Source: Paenibacillus odorifer (GTDB taxonomy: Bacteria > Bacillota > Bacilli > Paenibacillales > Paenibacillaceae). Taken from it: 64,000 bases of DNA. The stretch is taken from assembly GCF_000758725.1 (NCBI RefSeq), contig NZ_CP009428.1:1364001-1428000 (forward strand), read 5' to 3'. Numbering within the stretch: position 1 is the first letter of the stretch; each line of letters begins with the position of its first letter. This document shows, piece by piece, positions 51,654-63,500 of the stretch. Made by a program: the position numbers and the translations under genes. A model generated the notes under the pieces. It was not told the origin of the DNA. It did not search any database and saw only the letters and a program-made list of their open reading frames with translations.

Positions 51654-52719
51654 GTTCAAAAAAATCTTCACAACTGACAGCTACATCGTTCCTCTGGTTG
51701 CCATCGTGCTTGGTTTTCTTGTGGGAGCAATAGTTATGCTTCTGGGCGGTTATGATCCGATAACTGCTTACTCCGCACTGTTCAAACGGGTGTTTGGTAA
51801 TTTGTATAACTTTGGTGAAGCTGTGCGCGAAATGACACCATTAATGCTTACAGGGCTAGCCGTAGCTTTCGCATTCCGTTCAGGGATGTTTAATATCGGG
51901 GCAGATGGCCAAGTAATGATTGGTATGACAGCGGCAACAGTGGTGGGTATTAAGATGGCAGGTCTGCCGTCCTTCCTGCTTGTCCCGCTTGCTGTAATTA
52001 TTGCGGGTCTCTGCGGTGGTTTATGGGCAGGGATTGCCGGTTATTTGAAAGCAAAACGTGGGATTAATGAAGTTATTACCACAATCATGTTAAACTGGAT
52101 CGCTCTTTACCTGTCGAATTATATCGTTAGAAACTTTTTGTTGCTTCCAGGACAAAATCGTTCCGAGGATATTCCGGCCTCACTTTCCATGACCTTTTTG
52201 AATTCGATATTTGATAATGCACGTCTACACTGGGGTACAGCTATTGCTCTTGCTGCAGCGGTATTCTTCTATGTGTACTTATGGAAGACCAAGCAGGGCT
52301 ACGAAATGCGTGCAGTTGGTTACAATCCACATGCTGCCGAATATGCAGGGATGAATGTTGGACGTAACGTTATGAAGGCAATGTTCATAAGTGGTGTATT
52401 CGCCGGTCTGGCCGGAGCAGGAGAGGTGCTTGGTGTATTCCATTATCAAGCTATTTTCGCGGCATCGCCAGGATATGGATTTGATGGTATCGCCGTTGCT
52501 CTTCTTGGTTTAACACATCCACTTGGTGTTATTCTGGCTGCGATTCTCTACGGTACGCTGACTTATGGTTCTGCGGGTATGAGTTTTGCTGCAGATGTTC
52601 CACCGGAGCTTATTCGTATCGTTATTGGTTCAATCATATTCTTTATTGCGGCACAAGGGATTGTGCGCTGGGTGCTTAAGCCCTTTTACTTCAAGCGCAA
52701 GAAAGAGAAGGTGTTATAG
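51646..52719 (+). CDS. nupP: Nucleoside ABC importer permease 1
   Basis: 357 residues, TTG start after GGGAGGTAAGGCAG and overlapping the ATPase stop by 8 nt. About eight to ten membrane helices; the family segment GMFNIGADGQVMIGM (residues 84-98) and EYAGMNVGRNVMKAMFISG are characteristic of BPD_transp_2 permeases. It pairs with the next gene. Confidence 0.9.
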   Translation: MNKFKKIFTTDSYIVPLVAIVLGFLVGAIVMLLGGYDPITAYSALFKRVFGNLYNFGEAVREMTPLMLTGLAVAFAFRSGMFNIGADGQVMIGMTAATVVGIKMAGLPSFLLVPLAVIIAGLCGGLWAGIAGYLKAKRGINEVITTIMLNWIALYLSNYIVRNFLLLPGQNRSEDIPASLSMTFLNSIFDNARLHWGTAIALAAAVFFYVYLWKTKQGYEMRAVGYNPHAAEYAGMNVGRNVMKAMFISGVFAGLAGAGEVLGVFHYQAIFAASPGYGFDGIAVALLGLTHPLGVILAAILYGTLTYGSAGMSFAADVPPELIRIVIGSIIFFIAAQGIVRWVLKPFYFKRKKEKVL

Positions 52720-53676
52720 ATGGATCTGCAGACGTTAGGTCAACTGCTTAATACAACGCTTGTTTTTTCCACAGCGCTCATTTTTGCCTCACTTGGCGGC
52801 ATCTTCTCTGAACGTTCCGGTGTCGTAAACATTGGACTTGAAGGTTTGATGATGTTTGGTGCCTTTGCGGCAGCAGTAGGCGGTTATTATGCTCAGGACG
52901 CTGGAATGGGCGAATGGGCTCCTTGGGTTGGTGTACTCTGTGCTATAGCTGTTGGTGTGCTAGGCTCACTAATTCATGCGGTTGCATCTATAACCTTTAA
53001 ATCTGATCAGACGATTAGTGGTACGGTTATTAACTTTTTAGCTGCAGGCAGCACGCTCTACATGGTTAAGCTCCTGTTTGATGGATCTGCTGAAACTCCG
53101 ATCATTGACGGATTCAGCAAGGTTGCAATTCCTGGGCTCTCCAAAATCCCAGTGATTGGTGAAGGGATTTTTAATTCCTATCCTACAACTTATTTGGCCA
53201 TAATACTGGTCATCGTTATTTATTTGGTTCTGTTTAAGACGCCATTTGGATTGCGTTTGCGTGCTGTAGGTGAGCATCCAAGTGCTGCAGATACACTAGG
53301 TGTAAAAGTTAATCGGATGAGATATATCGGTGTAATGTTGAGTGGATTGATGGCGGGTATTGGTGGGGCTACAATCACTTTAACAACGACCGGAACCTTT
53401 GGACATAATACAATCTCTGGTCAAGGTTTTATCGCCATTGCAGCGATGATCTTTGGGAAATGGAATCCACTTGGCGCCTTTGGTGCAGCGGTATTCTTCG
53501 GATTCTCCCAAGCGATTCGCAACTATGTTCAATTGTATGAGTGGTCACAAAATATTCCTCAAGAGTTTATCTTTATGATCCCTTATGTACTGACTATCAT
53601 CGTACTGGTAGGGGCTGTAGGCCGTTCCTCTGCTCCTAAGGCATTAGGACAGCCATACGATCCTGGTAAGCGATAG
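52720..53676 (+). CDS. nupQ: Nucleoside ABC importer permease 2
   Basis: 318 residues starting immediately after the previous stop. About eight membrane segments. SERSGVVNIGLEGLMMFGAF and HPSAADTLGVKVNRMRYIGV mark the second permease of BMP-type transporters. Ends at a strong terminator. Confidence 0.9.
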   Translation: MDLQTLGQLLNTTLVFSTALIFASLGGIFSERSGVVNIGLEGLMMFGAFAAAVGGYYAQDAGMGEWAPWVGVLCAIAVGVLGSLIHAVASITFKSDQTISGTVINFLAAGSTLYMVKLLFDGSAETPIIDGFSKVAIPGLSKIPVIGEGIFNSYPTTYLAIILVIVIYLVLFKTPFGLRLRAVGEHPSAADTLGVKVNRMRYIGVMLSGLMAGIGGATITLTTTGTFGHNTISGQGFIAIAAMIFGKWNPLGAFGAAVFFGFSQAIRNYVQLYEWSQNIPQEFIFMIPYVLTIIVLVGAVGRSSAPKALGQPYDPGKR

Positions 53677-53690
53677 AAATGTAACTTTTC

Positions 53691-53732
53691 AAAGCCGTAT
53701 TTCCGGTCTTTTCCCGGAAATACGGCTTTTTT
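53691..53732 (+). terminator. Intrinsic terminator after the nucleoside importer
   Basis: AAAGCCGTATTTCCGG pairs with CCGGAAATACGGCTTTTTT. Confidence 0.92.
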
Positions 53733-53860
53733 ATTAGGATCAGCAAGGATAAACATTGAGGTAGGAGGGCAAGTGTACAGGCGAAGGTCCTTTCCAACGA
53801 ATAGACTGTTTTGTAGATGATGCGAATGAGAGGCGTACAAAACATTTAGGAGGGGATCAT

Positions 53861-54190
53861 ATGACTAAGCCAGTTACGAAGAAGCAAGTTATGAGACTCG
53901 TAGGTAAGCAGATCATTGCAGTAAAAAAAGACGGTACTCAGGTGACAGGTAAACTGCTGCGTGTATCCGGAAATCGTCTGATATTACAACGCGTAAGTGG
54001 TAAAAAAGTACAAACCAAAGCAATCATTCCTTTAGTGTTGTTTGATTTGCTTGCCATTGGTACAGCACCTTATGCTTTTGGTAGTGGCTATGGCGGTGGA
54101 GTACCTTATGGTGGAGGTCCTGGCTATGGCAATCCTTATGGAGGCTATGGGTACGGAGGCACACCCTATCCACCTTTCGGATTCTTTTAA
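53861..54190 (+). CDS. Small protein with Gly/Tyr-rich tail
   Basis: 109 residues; AGGAGGGG precedes the ATG. Residues 1-65 are basic with beta-strand pattern (VGKQIIAVKKDGTQVTGKLL) resembling a small SH3/Sm-like barrel, followed by a hydrophobic segment LVLFDLLAIG. Residues 75-109 are almost entirely Gly, Tyr and Pro. Gly/Tyr-rich tails occur in spore-coat and cell-surface proteins of bacilli, so a spore-layer role is possible. I do not recognise a named family. Confidence 0.7.
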   Translation: MTKPVTKKQVMRLVGKQIIAVKKDGTQVTGKLLRVSGNRLILQRVSGKKVQTKAIIPLVLFDLLAIGTAPYAFGSGYGGGVPYGGGPGYGNPYGGYGYGGTPYPPFGFF

Positions 54191-54212
54191 GTTCAGTTGA
54201 GTTTTGATTTAA

Positions 54213-54659
54213 TTAGATGAACCTTTTTTCCAGTTCGTAACAGAAGCTTAGGGATTGATAACGGGCTACGCTGTAGCCCAATTTTTGATAAAAGGCAAGA
54301 GCTGCTGTATTTCCTAAATCGACGGATACCTTAGCCCGATGACATCCGCGTGATAGTGCAAATCGTTCTGCTCGATCCATGAGCATATTCCCCAAGTGTT
54401 TGCGCCGTGCTGCGGGTGCTATGGCTAACATATCGATATAAAGTAAATCACCATGCAGCAGGAAATGGACAAACCCCATTGGATCACTCTCATAGTCGGG
54501 ACAGGCGACTAAGGTGATACCGTGTCCCAGACGACGGGGGATATCTTTTTTGATTTTGGCAATTTCAGTCTTTGGCAAATGAGATAATGGTACAAGCTGT
54601 CGCTCGATTAAATCAAGGATAATGACGTCATCCTGCTTGGGTCGACGATAACGGATCAT
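54213..54659 (-). CDS. GNAT N-acetyltransferase
   Basis: 148 residues from ATG 54659, with AAAGGGGG upstream; a longer in-frame reading to 54725 lacks a ribosome site and family support. LLYIDMLAIAPAARRKHLGNML holds the acetyl-CoA site (RRKHLG), and GNTAALAFYQKLGYSVA closes the fold. RimI-like, substrate unknown. Convergent with the preceding gene. Confidence 0.8.
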   Translation of the reverse strand: MIRYRRPKQDDVIILDLIERQLVPLSHLPKTEIAKIKKDIPRRLGHGITLVACPDYESDPMGFVHFLLHGDLLYIDMLAIAPAARRKHLGNMLMDRAERFALSRGCHRAKVSVDLGNTAALAFYQKLGYSVARYQSLSFCYELEKRFI

Positions 54660-54764
54660 AGAGCGCCCCCTTTCTACGCATTGTCGTACATCATATGTCG
54701 GGAGCGGGGTGGGGGTTCCCAGCACGTAGAAGTAGGAGTTGTGACAATATTAAAAATAAGGGTA

Positions 54765-54794
54765 TTGACTTATCCATGTTAGGAATCATATAAT
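54765..54794 (+). promoter_or_regulatory. Sigma-A promoter of the ilv-leu operon
   Basis: TTGACT (54765-54770), 18-bp spacer, consensus TATAAT (54789-54794). Transcription would begin near 54802. Confidence 0.75.
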
Positions 54795-54801
54795 GTGTCT
54801 A

Positions 54802-55168
54802 AACATTTTATCGAACATACATGTATCGGCAATGATGAGGACGAAGTTTTAAGGGCTCTTTTGCTCAGAGAGTGTGAGGATCTGCTGCAACCTCCACCGA
54901 AATCCCTTATATACGAGCTCACCTCGGAGCTGTTTTCCTGAAAGGTCCACTGGCTAGAGTGGTGGAATTATTAGGGGAAATCGTTTAGTCCGCGTTAGGG
55001 ACTTCAGGTTACAGAGATTAGGGCCCTTGCCTACATCGATGGATTTTTGTATACCTGATAAGGCGTTGCATCGCGAGATGTAATGCAAACATGGGTGGTA
55101 CCACGGAAGATCAACCTTTCGTCCCTCACGCGCTAATACTGTGCGTGGGAGGCGAAAGGTTTTTTTGT
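54802..55168 (+). promoter_or_regulatory. T-box leader, probable leucine (CTC) specifier
   Basis: The T-box core GGGTGGTACCACGG is at 55093-55106. Stem I contains AGAGAGTGTGAGG and a stem AAGGG/CCCTT, and the 3' side of the specifier loop reads ATATACGAG-CTC-ACC, placing CTC (Leu) as specifier. Uncharged tRNA-Leu would pair with CTC and, through its NCCA end, with TGGT, favouring read-through. The terminator AACCTTTCGTCCC...GGAGGCGAAAGGTTTTTTT (55113-55168) is the off state. Confidence 0.88.
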
Positions 55169-55250
55169 TTTATAAGGAACCATTTGCTGATGTATAAAGG
55201 ACGGTCCGTCATTTGCATAATGAATGTTAAATATCGGAGGAGGAATACTG

Positions 55251-56993
55251 ATGAGCGCGCAAATACCGGAATTACGGTCTACTGAGCAGTTAAAAGAAAA
55301 ATGGATGGAGCCGGAGGTCATTTCCGGTTCCGAGATATTACTCCGCAGCCTTGTATTAGAAGGTGTAGACACTGTATTCGGATATCCGGGTGGAGCTGTA
55401 TTGTACATCTATGATGCATTGTACGGTTTTACGGATTTCAATCACGTGTTAACACGTCATGAGCAAGGTGCTATTCATGCAGCTGACGGTTACGCTAGAG
55501 CAAGTGGCAAACCAGGGGTATGTATTGCTACCTCGGGTCCCGGAGCAACGAATCTTGTAACAGGTATTGCTACAGCATATATGGACTCCACTCCATTGGT
55601 TGTAATCACAGGTAACGTATTCTCCAGCCTGATCGGTACAGATGCTTTCCAGGAAGCAGACATTACCGGGATAACGATGCCAATCACTAAGCATAGCTAC
55701 TTTGTAAGAGATGTTGAGGATCTCCCGCGTGTTATACATGAAGCTTTCCATGTGGCGAATACCGGTCGTAAAGGTCCAGTGTTGATCGATATTCCGAAAG
55801 ACGTGTCAGCAGCGAAGACGTTGTTCACACCAGTGAAAACAGTGAATCTTCGGGGCTACAATCCTTGTACAGTTCCAAACAAACTGCAGCTTGATAAATT
55901 GGTTCGTGCGATTGCGGTTGCTGAACGTCCGATTATCATTGCAGGTGGTGGAGTTATTTACTCCGGAGCACATGAAGCTATGTTCGAATTCGTGAAACGG
56001 ACAGAGATTCCAATTACTACAACCTTGCTGGGTCTCGGAGCTTTCCCTAGTGCAGAAGAACTTTGGATGGGAATGCCGGGTATGCATGGTACGTATACCG
56101 CGAATAATGCGATTCAACAGTGCGATTTGCTCATTAATATCGGTGCACGTTTTGATGATCGTGTTACTGGCAGACTGGACGGCTTCGCGCCAAAAGCCAA
56201 AATCGTGCATATCGATATAGACCCTGCAGAAATCGGGAAAAATGTATCGCCTGATATTCCGATTGTAGGCGATGTGAAAACTGTATTGGAAATGCTGAAT
56301 CCTGAGGTTGGACGCGCATCTAATGCTGATGCTTGGAGAACACAGATTGCTCAGTGGAAGCTAGATCAGCCGCTTCGGTATAAGGATTCAGAAACAGAGC
56401 TTAAACCACAATGGGTGATTGAAATGATCAATGACACCACTAAAGGTGAAGCGATTGTCACAACGGATGTTGGTCAGCATCAAATGTGGGCTGCACAATA
56501 CTATAAGTTTAATCATCCGCGTTCATGGATTACTTCAGGCGGTCTTGGAACGATGGGCTTCGGATTCCCGTCAGCTATCGGTGCACAGATGGCACATCCT
56601 GAACGGTTGGTAGTATCGATTAATGGTGATGGCGGCATGCAAATGTGTTCCCAAGAGCTAGCAATATGTGCGATTAACAATATACCAGTCAAAATTGTAG
56701 TAATTAACAATCAGGTGCTTGGCATGGTTCGCCAATGGCAGAATCTTATCTATGATAAACGTTACAGCTTTACAGATCTCGCAGGCAGTCCGGACTTCGT
56801 TAAGCTGGCTGAGGCCTATGGCGTAAAAGGTCTACGGGCGACGAATAAGGAAGAAGCACGTGATGCATGGCAGAAGGCACTGGAAACACCGGGTCCAGTA
56901 TTGGTAGAATTCGTTGTTCCAAAAGACGAGAATGTCTACCCGATGGTAACTCAAGGTTCAACCATCGATCATATGCTGATGGGGGATGAATAA
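55251..56993 (+). CDS. ilvB: Acetolactate synthase, large subunit
   Basis: 580 residues from ATG 55251 after GGAGGAGG; an in-frame ATG-less extension to 55224 is not needed. TPP enzyme: the glutamate site [14 protein letters not shown], the FAD-binding domain [14 protein letters not shown], and the TPP/Mg motif NGDGGMQM...NNQVLGMV. It condenses pyruvate to acetolactate, or pyruvate plus 2-ketobutyrate to acetohydroxybutyrate, in the first step of Val/Leu/Ile synthesis. The small subunit follows two bases later. Confidence 0.95.
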   Translation: MSAQIPELRSTEQLKEKWMEPEVISGSEILLRSLVLEGVDTVFGYPGGAVLYIYDALYGFTDFNHVLTRHEQGAIHAADGYARASGKPGVCIATSGPGATNLVTGIATAYMDSTPLVVITGNVFSSLIGTDAFQEADITGITMPITKHSYFVRDVEDLPRVIHEAFHVANTGRKGPVLIDIPKDVSAAKTLFTPVKTVNLRGYNPCTVPNKLQLDKLVRAIAVAERPIIIAGGGVIYSGAHEAMFEFVKRTEIPITTTLLGLGAFPSAEELWMGMPGMHGTYTANNAIQQCDLLINIGARFDDRVTGRLDGFAPKAKIVHIDIDPAEIGKNVSPDIPIVGDVKTVLEMLNPEVGRASNADAWRTQIAQWKLDQPLRYKDSETELKPQWVIEMINDTTKGEAIVTTDVGQHQMWAAQYYKFNHPRSWITSGGLGTMGFGFPSAIGAQMAHPERLVVSINGDGGMQMCSQELAICAINNIPVKIVVINNQVLGMVRQWQNLIYDKRYSFTDLAGSPDFVKLAEAYGVKGLRATNKEEARDAWQKALETPGPVLVEFVVPKDENVYPMVTQGSTIDHMLMGDE

Positions 56994-56995
56994 CA

Positions 56996-57478
56996 GTGAC
57001 AAGACATACGATTTCTGTACTCGTAAATGACCAGCCGGGTGTGCTTCAACGGGTGTCGGGTTTGTTCGGTCGCCGCGGATTTAATATTGAGAGTATTACG
57101 GTTGGCCAGTCTGAAGAGGTTGGATTGTCCCGGATGGTTATCGTTACTCTTGGAGACCAGCATACGCTTGAACAAATCGAGAAGCAGCTCTACAAGTTAA
57201 TTGATGTAATTAAAGTCGTTGATCTTGGATCTAAGCCAATGGTTGCTCGTGAGCTGGCTCTGATTAAAGTGAATGCTGATCCAAGTGAGCGTCCGGAAAT
57301 TATGGGCGTTGTAGAAACCTTCCGGGCTTCAGTTGTTGATATTGGCAGCACTACATTGTTAGTACAGGTAGTTGGAGATACAGTGAAGATTGATGCGATG
57401 ATCGAGCTTTTGAAACCTTATGGAATCAGAGAGCTGTCTCGCACGGGTATTACGGCTATGGTACGCGGTAACTCTTAA
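56996..57478 (+). CDS. ilvN: Acetolactate synthase, small (regulatory) subunit
   Basis: 160 residues, GTG start with GGGGGATG upstream. The N-terminal ACT domain begins HTISVLVNDQPGVLQRVSGL and includes RRGFNIESITVG; the C-terminal domain is of the usual kind. It binds valine and modulates IlvB. Translation is probably coupled to ilvB. Confidence 0.95.
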   Translation: MTRHTISVLVNDQPGVLQRVSGLFGRRGFNIESITVGQSEEVGLSRMVIVTLGDQHTLEQIEKQLYKLIDVIKVVDLGSKPMVARELALIKVNADPSERPEIMGVVETFRASVVDIGSTTLLVQVVGDTVKIDAMIELLKPYGIRELSRTGITAMVRGNS

Positions 57479-58648
<1,170 letters not shown>

Positions 58649-58682
58649 TCATAATCATACTTATGATTAAATAGTATTACCT

Positions 58683-58717
58683 TCAAATGCGGCCGTGACT
58701 TTGCGAGCCGCATTTGA
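58683..58717 (+). promoter_or_regulatory. Hairpin between ilvC and leuA
   Basis: TCAAATGCGGC pairs with GCCGCATTTGA (11 bp). There is no T-run, so it is more likely an mRNA-stability or processing element than a terminator. Confidence 0.5.
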
Positions 58718-58750
58718 GAGTTTCAGCACAATTTTTGGGAGGTGCTTAGC

Positions 58751-60292
58751 ATGCGGAAAATTTATGTGTTCGATACGACACTGCGAGATGGAGAGCAGTC
58801 ACCAGGTGTGAACCTCAACACGCGTGAGAAAGTGGAGATCGCTTACCAGTTAGAGAAGCTGGGAATTGATCGCATGGAAGCGGGTTTTCCTGCAGCTTCT
58901 CCAGGTGATCTAGCTTCTGTTAATGCGGTGGCAAGAGCTGTGAAGAACGTCACGGTAATCGGCCTTTCTCGTTCTAGAGAGACAGATATTGATGCTGTAA
59001 AAGAAGCACTACAGGGAGCGCAGGACCCTTGTATTCATATTTTTCTGGCTACATCTCCTATTCACCGCCAGCATAAGCTACGGATGGATAAGGCTCAGGT
59101 GCTGGAAACTGCACAGTCTGCTATCCGATACGCTAAAAAATATTTCCCTAAGCTCGAGTTTTCATTAGAAGACGCGGGCCGTACGGAGTATGATTTCATG
59201 GCTGAAATGGTCGGCATGGCTATCCGGGAAGGCGCTAATGTTGTTAATATCCCGGATACTGTAGGTTATTTGAATCCTTCGGAGTACGGAGCTATCTTTA
59301 AATATCTAAAAGAGAATGTGCCTGATATTGAACGCGTACAGCTTAGTGCCCATTGTCATAACGATCTTGGTATGGCTACAGCAAATACGTTGGCTGCGAT
59401 TCAGAATGGTGCAGATCAGATCGAAGGAACGATCAACGGTATCGGTGAACGTGCCGGGAACACAGCGATTGAAGAAGTTGCGCTAGCGCTTGAGACACGG
59501 GCTGAATTTTTTGGTGCAAAAACATCGCTTACGTTATCTGAGATCTCTCGCACAAGCCGTCTGGTCAGCAAGCTGACAGGTATGGTGGTTCCAGGGAATA
59601 AAGCGATTGTAGGAGCTAACGCATTTGCTCATGAATCGGGTATTCACCAGGACGGGATGCTAAAAGAGAAAACTACCTACGAGATCATGACACCGGAGAC
59701 TATTGGACTTAAAGAGAGCAAGCTGGTACTCGGCAAACACTCTGGACGGCACGCTTTCCGCGATAAGTTGAGTGATCTTGGGTATGATTTGTCCGAAGAA
59801 GAGCTGAACACCGCTTTTTCTAGATTTAAGGATTTGGCAGATAAGAAAAAAGAAGTATCAGATGAAGACATTTTGGCTTTGATTGAAGAGAAATTAATTG
59901 ATACGCCAGAAGTCTTTAAGCTGCAAACGATGTTCGTTACTTATGGTAATGAAGCTGTTCCAACCGCCAAGGTTATCATTGCGGGTCCGGAAGACCAGCC
60001 GATTGTAGCTGAGGCCGAAGGTAATGGTTCAGTAGATGCCATCTACAATGCTATTGATAAAGCTACGAATGAGGAAGTTACCCTTGGAGATTATTCGATT
60101 AAATCGGTCTCCCGTGGTAAAGATGCGCAGGGTGAGGTTCATGTGGTGCTTTCGCAGGGAGAAGTAGCTGCACAAGGCCGTGGACTTAGCACCGATATTC
60201 TAGAAGCAAGTGCCCGCGCTTATATTGATGCGCTGAACAAGCTTCTGGAGAAGCGTAAGACTTACACCAAACGTGATCACGCTAGTCTATAA
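58751..60292 (+). CDS. leuA: 2-isopropylmalate synthase
   Basis: 513 residues from ATG 58751, six bases after GGGAGGTG. The catalytic TIM barrel begins [17 protein letters not shown]; metal-binding [15 protein letters not shown] and the [10 protein letters not shown] segment follow. The C-terminal regulatory LeuA dimer domain (about 390-510) senses leucine. It makes 2-isopropylmalate from 2-ketoisovalerate and acetyl-CoA. The operon stops here: leuB, leuC, leuD and ilvD are not in the window. Confidence 0.95.
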   Translation: MRKIYVFDTTLRDGEQSPGVNLNTREKVEIAYQLEKLGIDRMEAGFPAASPGDLASVNAVARAVKNVTVIGLSRSRETDIDAVKEALQGAQDPCIHIFLATSPIHRQHKLRMDKAQVLETAQSAIRYAKKYFPKLEFSLEDAGRTEYDFMAEMVGMAIREGANVVNIPDTVGYLNPSEYGAIFKYLKENVPDIERVQLSAHCHNDLGMATANTLAAIQNGADQIEGTINGIGERAGNTAIEEVALALETRAEFFGAKTSLTLSEISRTSRLVSKLTGMVVPGNKAIVGANAFAHESGIHQDGMLKEKTTYEIMTPETIGLKESKLVLGKHSGRHAFRDKLSDLGYDLSEEELNTAFSRFKDLADKKKEVSDEDILALIEEKLIDTPEVFKLQTMFVTYGNEAVPTAKVIIAGPEDQPIVAEAEGNGSVDAIYNAIDKATNEEVTLGDYSIKSVSRGKDAQGEVHVVLSQGEVAAQGRGLSTDILEASARAYIDALNKLLEKRKTYTKRDHASL

Positions 60293-60336
60293 GATGTACA
60301 ATGTTATTTTTATTTTCCACTAAGTAGTAAATACGA

Positions 60337-60378
60337 CAGGGATATGCGAGTTATTGCGCATATCCCTGTTTTTTTTTG
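60337..60378 (+). terminator. Intrinsic terminator of the ilv-leu operon
   Basis: CAGGGATATGCG-AGTTATT-GCGCATATCCCTG followed by nine T. Confidence 0.95.
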
Positions 60379-60579
60379 CAATAAAAAGATCTCCAAGACT
60401 GCAATAGGACGCTGTTCAGATTATGTATAGATGGACTATTTACAATAGTTGTTAGGTTGCAAATTTATATCATGAGAAAGAGTCAAGGAGGTTAATGCGG
60501 GGGAGTAGAGTACGGGATTCAAAGGATAAAGCTTAGGAAAAGCACGATAAACGGAGTGATAAAGGAGGCATTTTTAATA

Positions 60580-63500
60580 ATGTTATCAAAAAAGAAAATT
60601 AGCGCATTGCTCGTAGTATTCTTGCTTGTGACGCAATGGGCTTACAGCTTTGGCTTTGGAGTCAATTCGCAGGCATATGCGAGTGGCAACGGTACTGTAA
60701 TTGGAGATGACCTCATTACTAGTGTTACGCTTGCTGTATACACCGATGATAAATACACAAATACGGTTACAGAAAGCGTATATGAACTTGATTCCTATTC
60801 GGAATTGAACTATACATGGTCACTTCCAGATGGGCATGGATATAAGGATGGGTCCACCTATACCTTTGATCTTCCAACACAGTTTGAACTTTATAACGAT
60901 CTGAATGGTGATCTTATTTTTGACGATGAACCTGTAGGGACTTATACCGTCGACAAAAATACTAACCGCGTTGTATTTACATTTAATGCGTATATCGAAA
61001 CCCACGATAAAGTGGGAGGGACTTTCTCCGTAAGGTCGCTTTTGAGCTCCAAGAAGATTACTGGCTCCACGAAGCAAACCCTGATTTTCCCGATACAAGG
61101 CGGTACTCAGACCATTGAGCTTAATTTTAAGCCGAAGGTTAGCTCTACTATAGAAAAAGACGGTTCGCCTAAGCCGCAGTATTATAACCCAACAAGCATC
61201 GCTTGGACGGTTGATGTGAATAAGGCACTGGAAAGCGTAAAAAATGCAGTTATCACAGACACACTCCCTGCGGGATTATCACTAAATACGGTATCTATTG
61301 CTGTTTATGAGCTTGATGTGAAGGTCGATGGGACTGTGAGTCTTGGCAATATAGTGGACAGCAGCAAGTATGATGTGACAGGATCCACTTTGGGAGAGTT
61401 AAAGCTGAAATTTGCGGATAACCCGCTTACTAAGGCCTACCGGATTGGCTTTTCTACGGATATAACTGGTACTGGTGTAGATGCGAAAACCTTTTTGAAT
61501 GAGGCAGTCTTAACAGGAGATAACGGATTTTCTAAAAAGGCTAGCACTACAGTTACAGTAGGACGTGGCAAACCACTATCGAAAGAGTCCACTAAATACG
61601 ATGCAGCGAATCAGGTGATTTCCTGGGCTGTTAATTTCAATTACAATGAAAAAACAATTTTAGCGGCAAATGCTATTTTGAAGGATACATTCAATAACAC
61701 CCAAGATCTGATTCTCAGCTCGGTTAAAGTTTATCCTGTAACGATCGACAGTAATGGCAACGGGGTTAAAAGCGCGGAAATCGCTTCAAGCGAATATACA
61801 ATAACTCCAACAACTGCAACGGGATTAAATGGTTTTGATCTGAAATTTAACAATGATATTAATTCTGCCTACCGTATTGAATATCAGACAAAGGCAAATG
61901 GCAGAGTATTTGATGATGGCAAGATTACGAACAAGATTACTTATGATGGAAAAACAGAAACGGGTTACAGTGATATCAAGCAGCAAATTCTCCATAAAAA
62001 TTATAGCAACGTTAATTATGCGACTAAGACCCTCGATTGGACTATCCAAATTAACGACGACAGCAAGACTATGGAAAATTTAGTGGTGACAGATACTTTT
62101 GGCAATGCCGGATTAAAGCTTGTCCCGGGTACATTAAAGGTTCAACCAACTAAAGGTGGAACTGCTACCGTCCATAGTGTTGTTTACAATGCGCATGATC
62201 CGGTTGCAGTAAACGATGGATTTGTGATTACTTTTAATGCGCCGATAAATGAGCCTTACACAATTACTTATACAACAAGCTTTAACTATGATTGGCTGGC
62301 TCCGGGCAAAACTCAATTCACTAATACAGGTGCACTCGATTGGAAAGAAACGGTTAATGGGGTGAAGGAGTCTAAGCATAAAGAAGCGACCGCAACCTTT
62401 AATCCAAGAGATGAGGTTAAAAACAATGGGAAGAAGAGTGGTTCCTACAATGCTGTAACTAAGGAGATCACTTGGAACATTGGGGCTAATTATAATCAGA
62501 AAACGTTAAGCCAAGCTCAACTGGTTGATACCATTTCAGCTGGCCAAGTTGTAAATATGGATTCTGTGAAAGTGAATAAATGGGAGTATGGAAAGGATGG
62601 AAATCCTTCTCCTCAAGCTAGTGTGAATTCCGCTGATTATAAAGTGGAGCTGGATGGCAGTGAGCTGAAGGTGACATTTAATAAAACGATTAATTATGCG
62701 TTCTACGTCACTTTCAAAACAACGTTCGCGGATCAAGCGATTGATTCAAATGAAATTAAAAATACAGCTACGTTATATGACGGTGCGAAAGTAGAGTCCG
62801 CTAAACTGCAAGCTTCTGTTAATATCCCTCAGGGCGGGGAATATGTTAACAAAGAAGGTGCGCAGGATGGAAATAAAATACATTGGACGGTTTACATCAA
62901 CCGTAACCAATCTTTTGTAAAAGAAGCGGTAATTACGGATATTCCAAGCGACAATCAAATCCTGCTGTCCAATACATTCCATGTCTACAAAACGAAAGTT
63001 GCAAGCAATGGGGATGTAACATCGACCAACCAAGAATTGGTGAGTGGTACAGATTATAAGCTGGAAATCACTACGGATAATGACGGAAAAGAAAGCTTTA
63101 AGCTTAGTTTCCTGAAGGATATTTCCGAAGCTTATATTTTGAAATATGACTCCCTGATCACAGCACAAAACAATGATAAGGTAACCAATAAGGTTAGTTT
63201 CGATGGTAAAAACATCAAGGTAGTTCCAGGTGTAAGCACCGAGGAAATTATCGTTAAGCTCTCTAGCGGCTCCGGCACAGGAAGCGGCGTAAGAGGACCG
63301 TTGACGATTACCAAAGTAGAAGACGGGAATACGAGTAAGGTGTTAAGTGGGGCCGTTTTTGATCTGTATCGGGTAGTTGATGCCGATAAGATCTGGATTA
63401 AGGAAGGCACTACGGATACAAACGGGATACTTGAATTTACCAAACTAACAGGTGGGAAATATGTATTAATTGAGAAAACAGCACCTGCTGGTTATGTTCT

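Noticed and set aside
54765..55168. tRNA gene in the ilv leader
   Set aside because: The structured sequence is a T-box; there is no cloverleaf or mature CCA-ended acceptor stem.
58683..58717. Terminator between ilvC and leuA
   Set aside because: A good stem but no T-run; kept only as a hairpin of unknown role.
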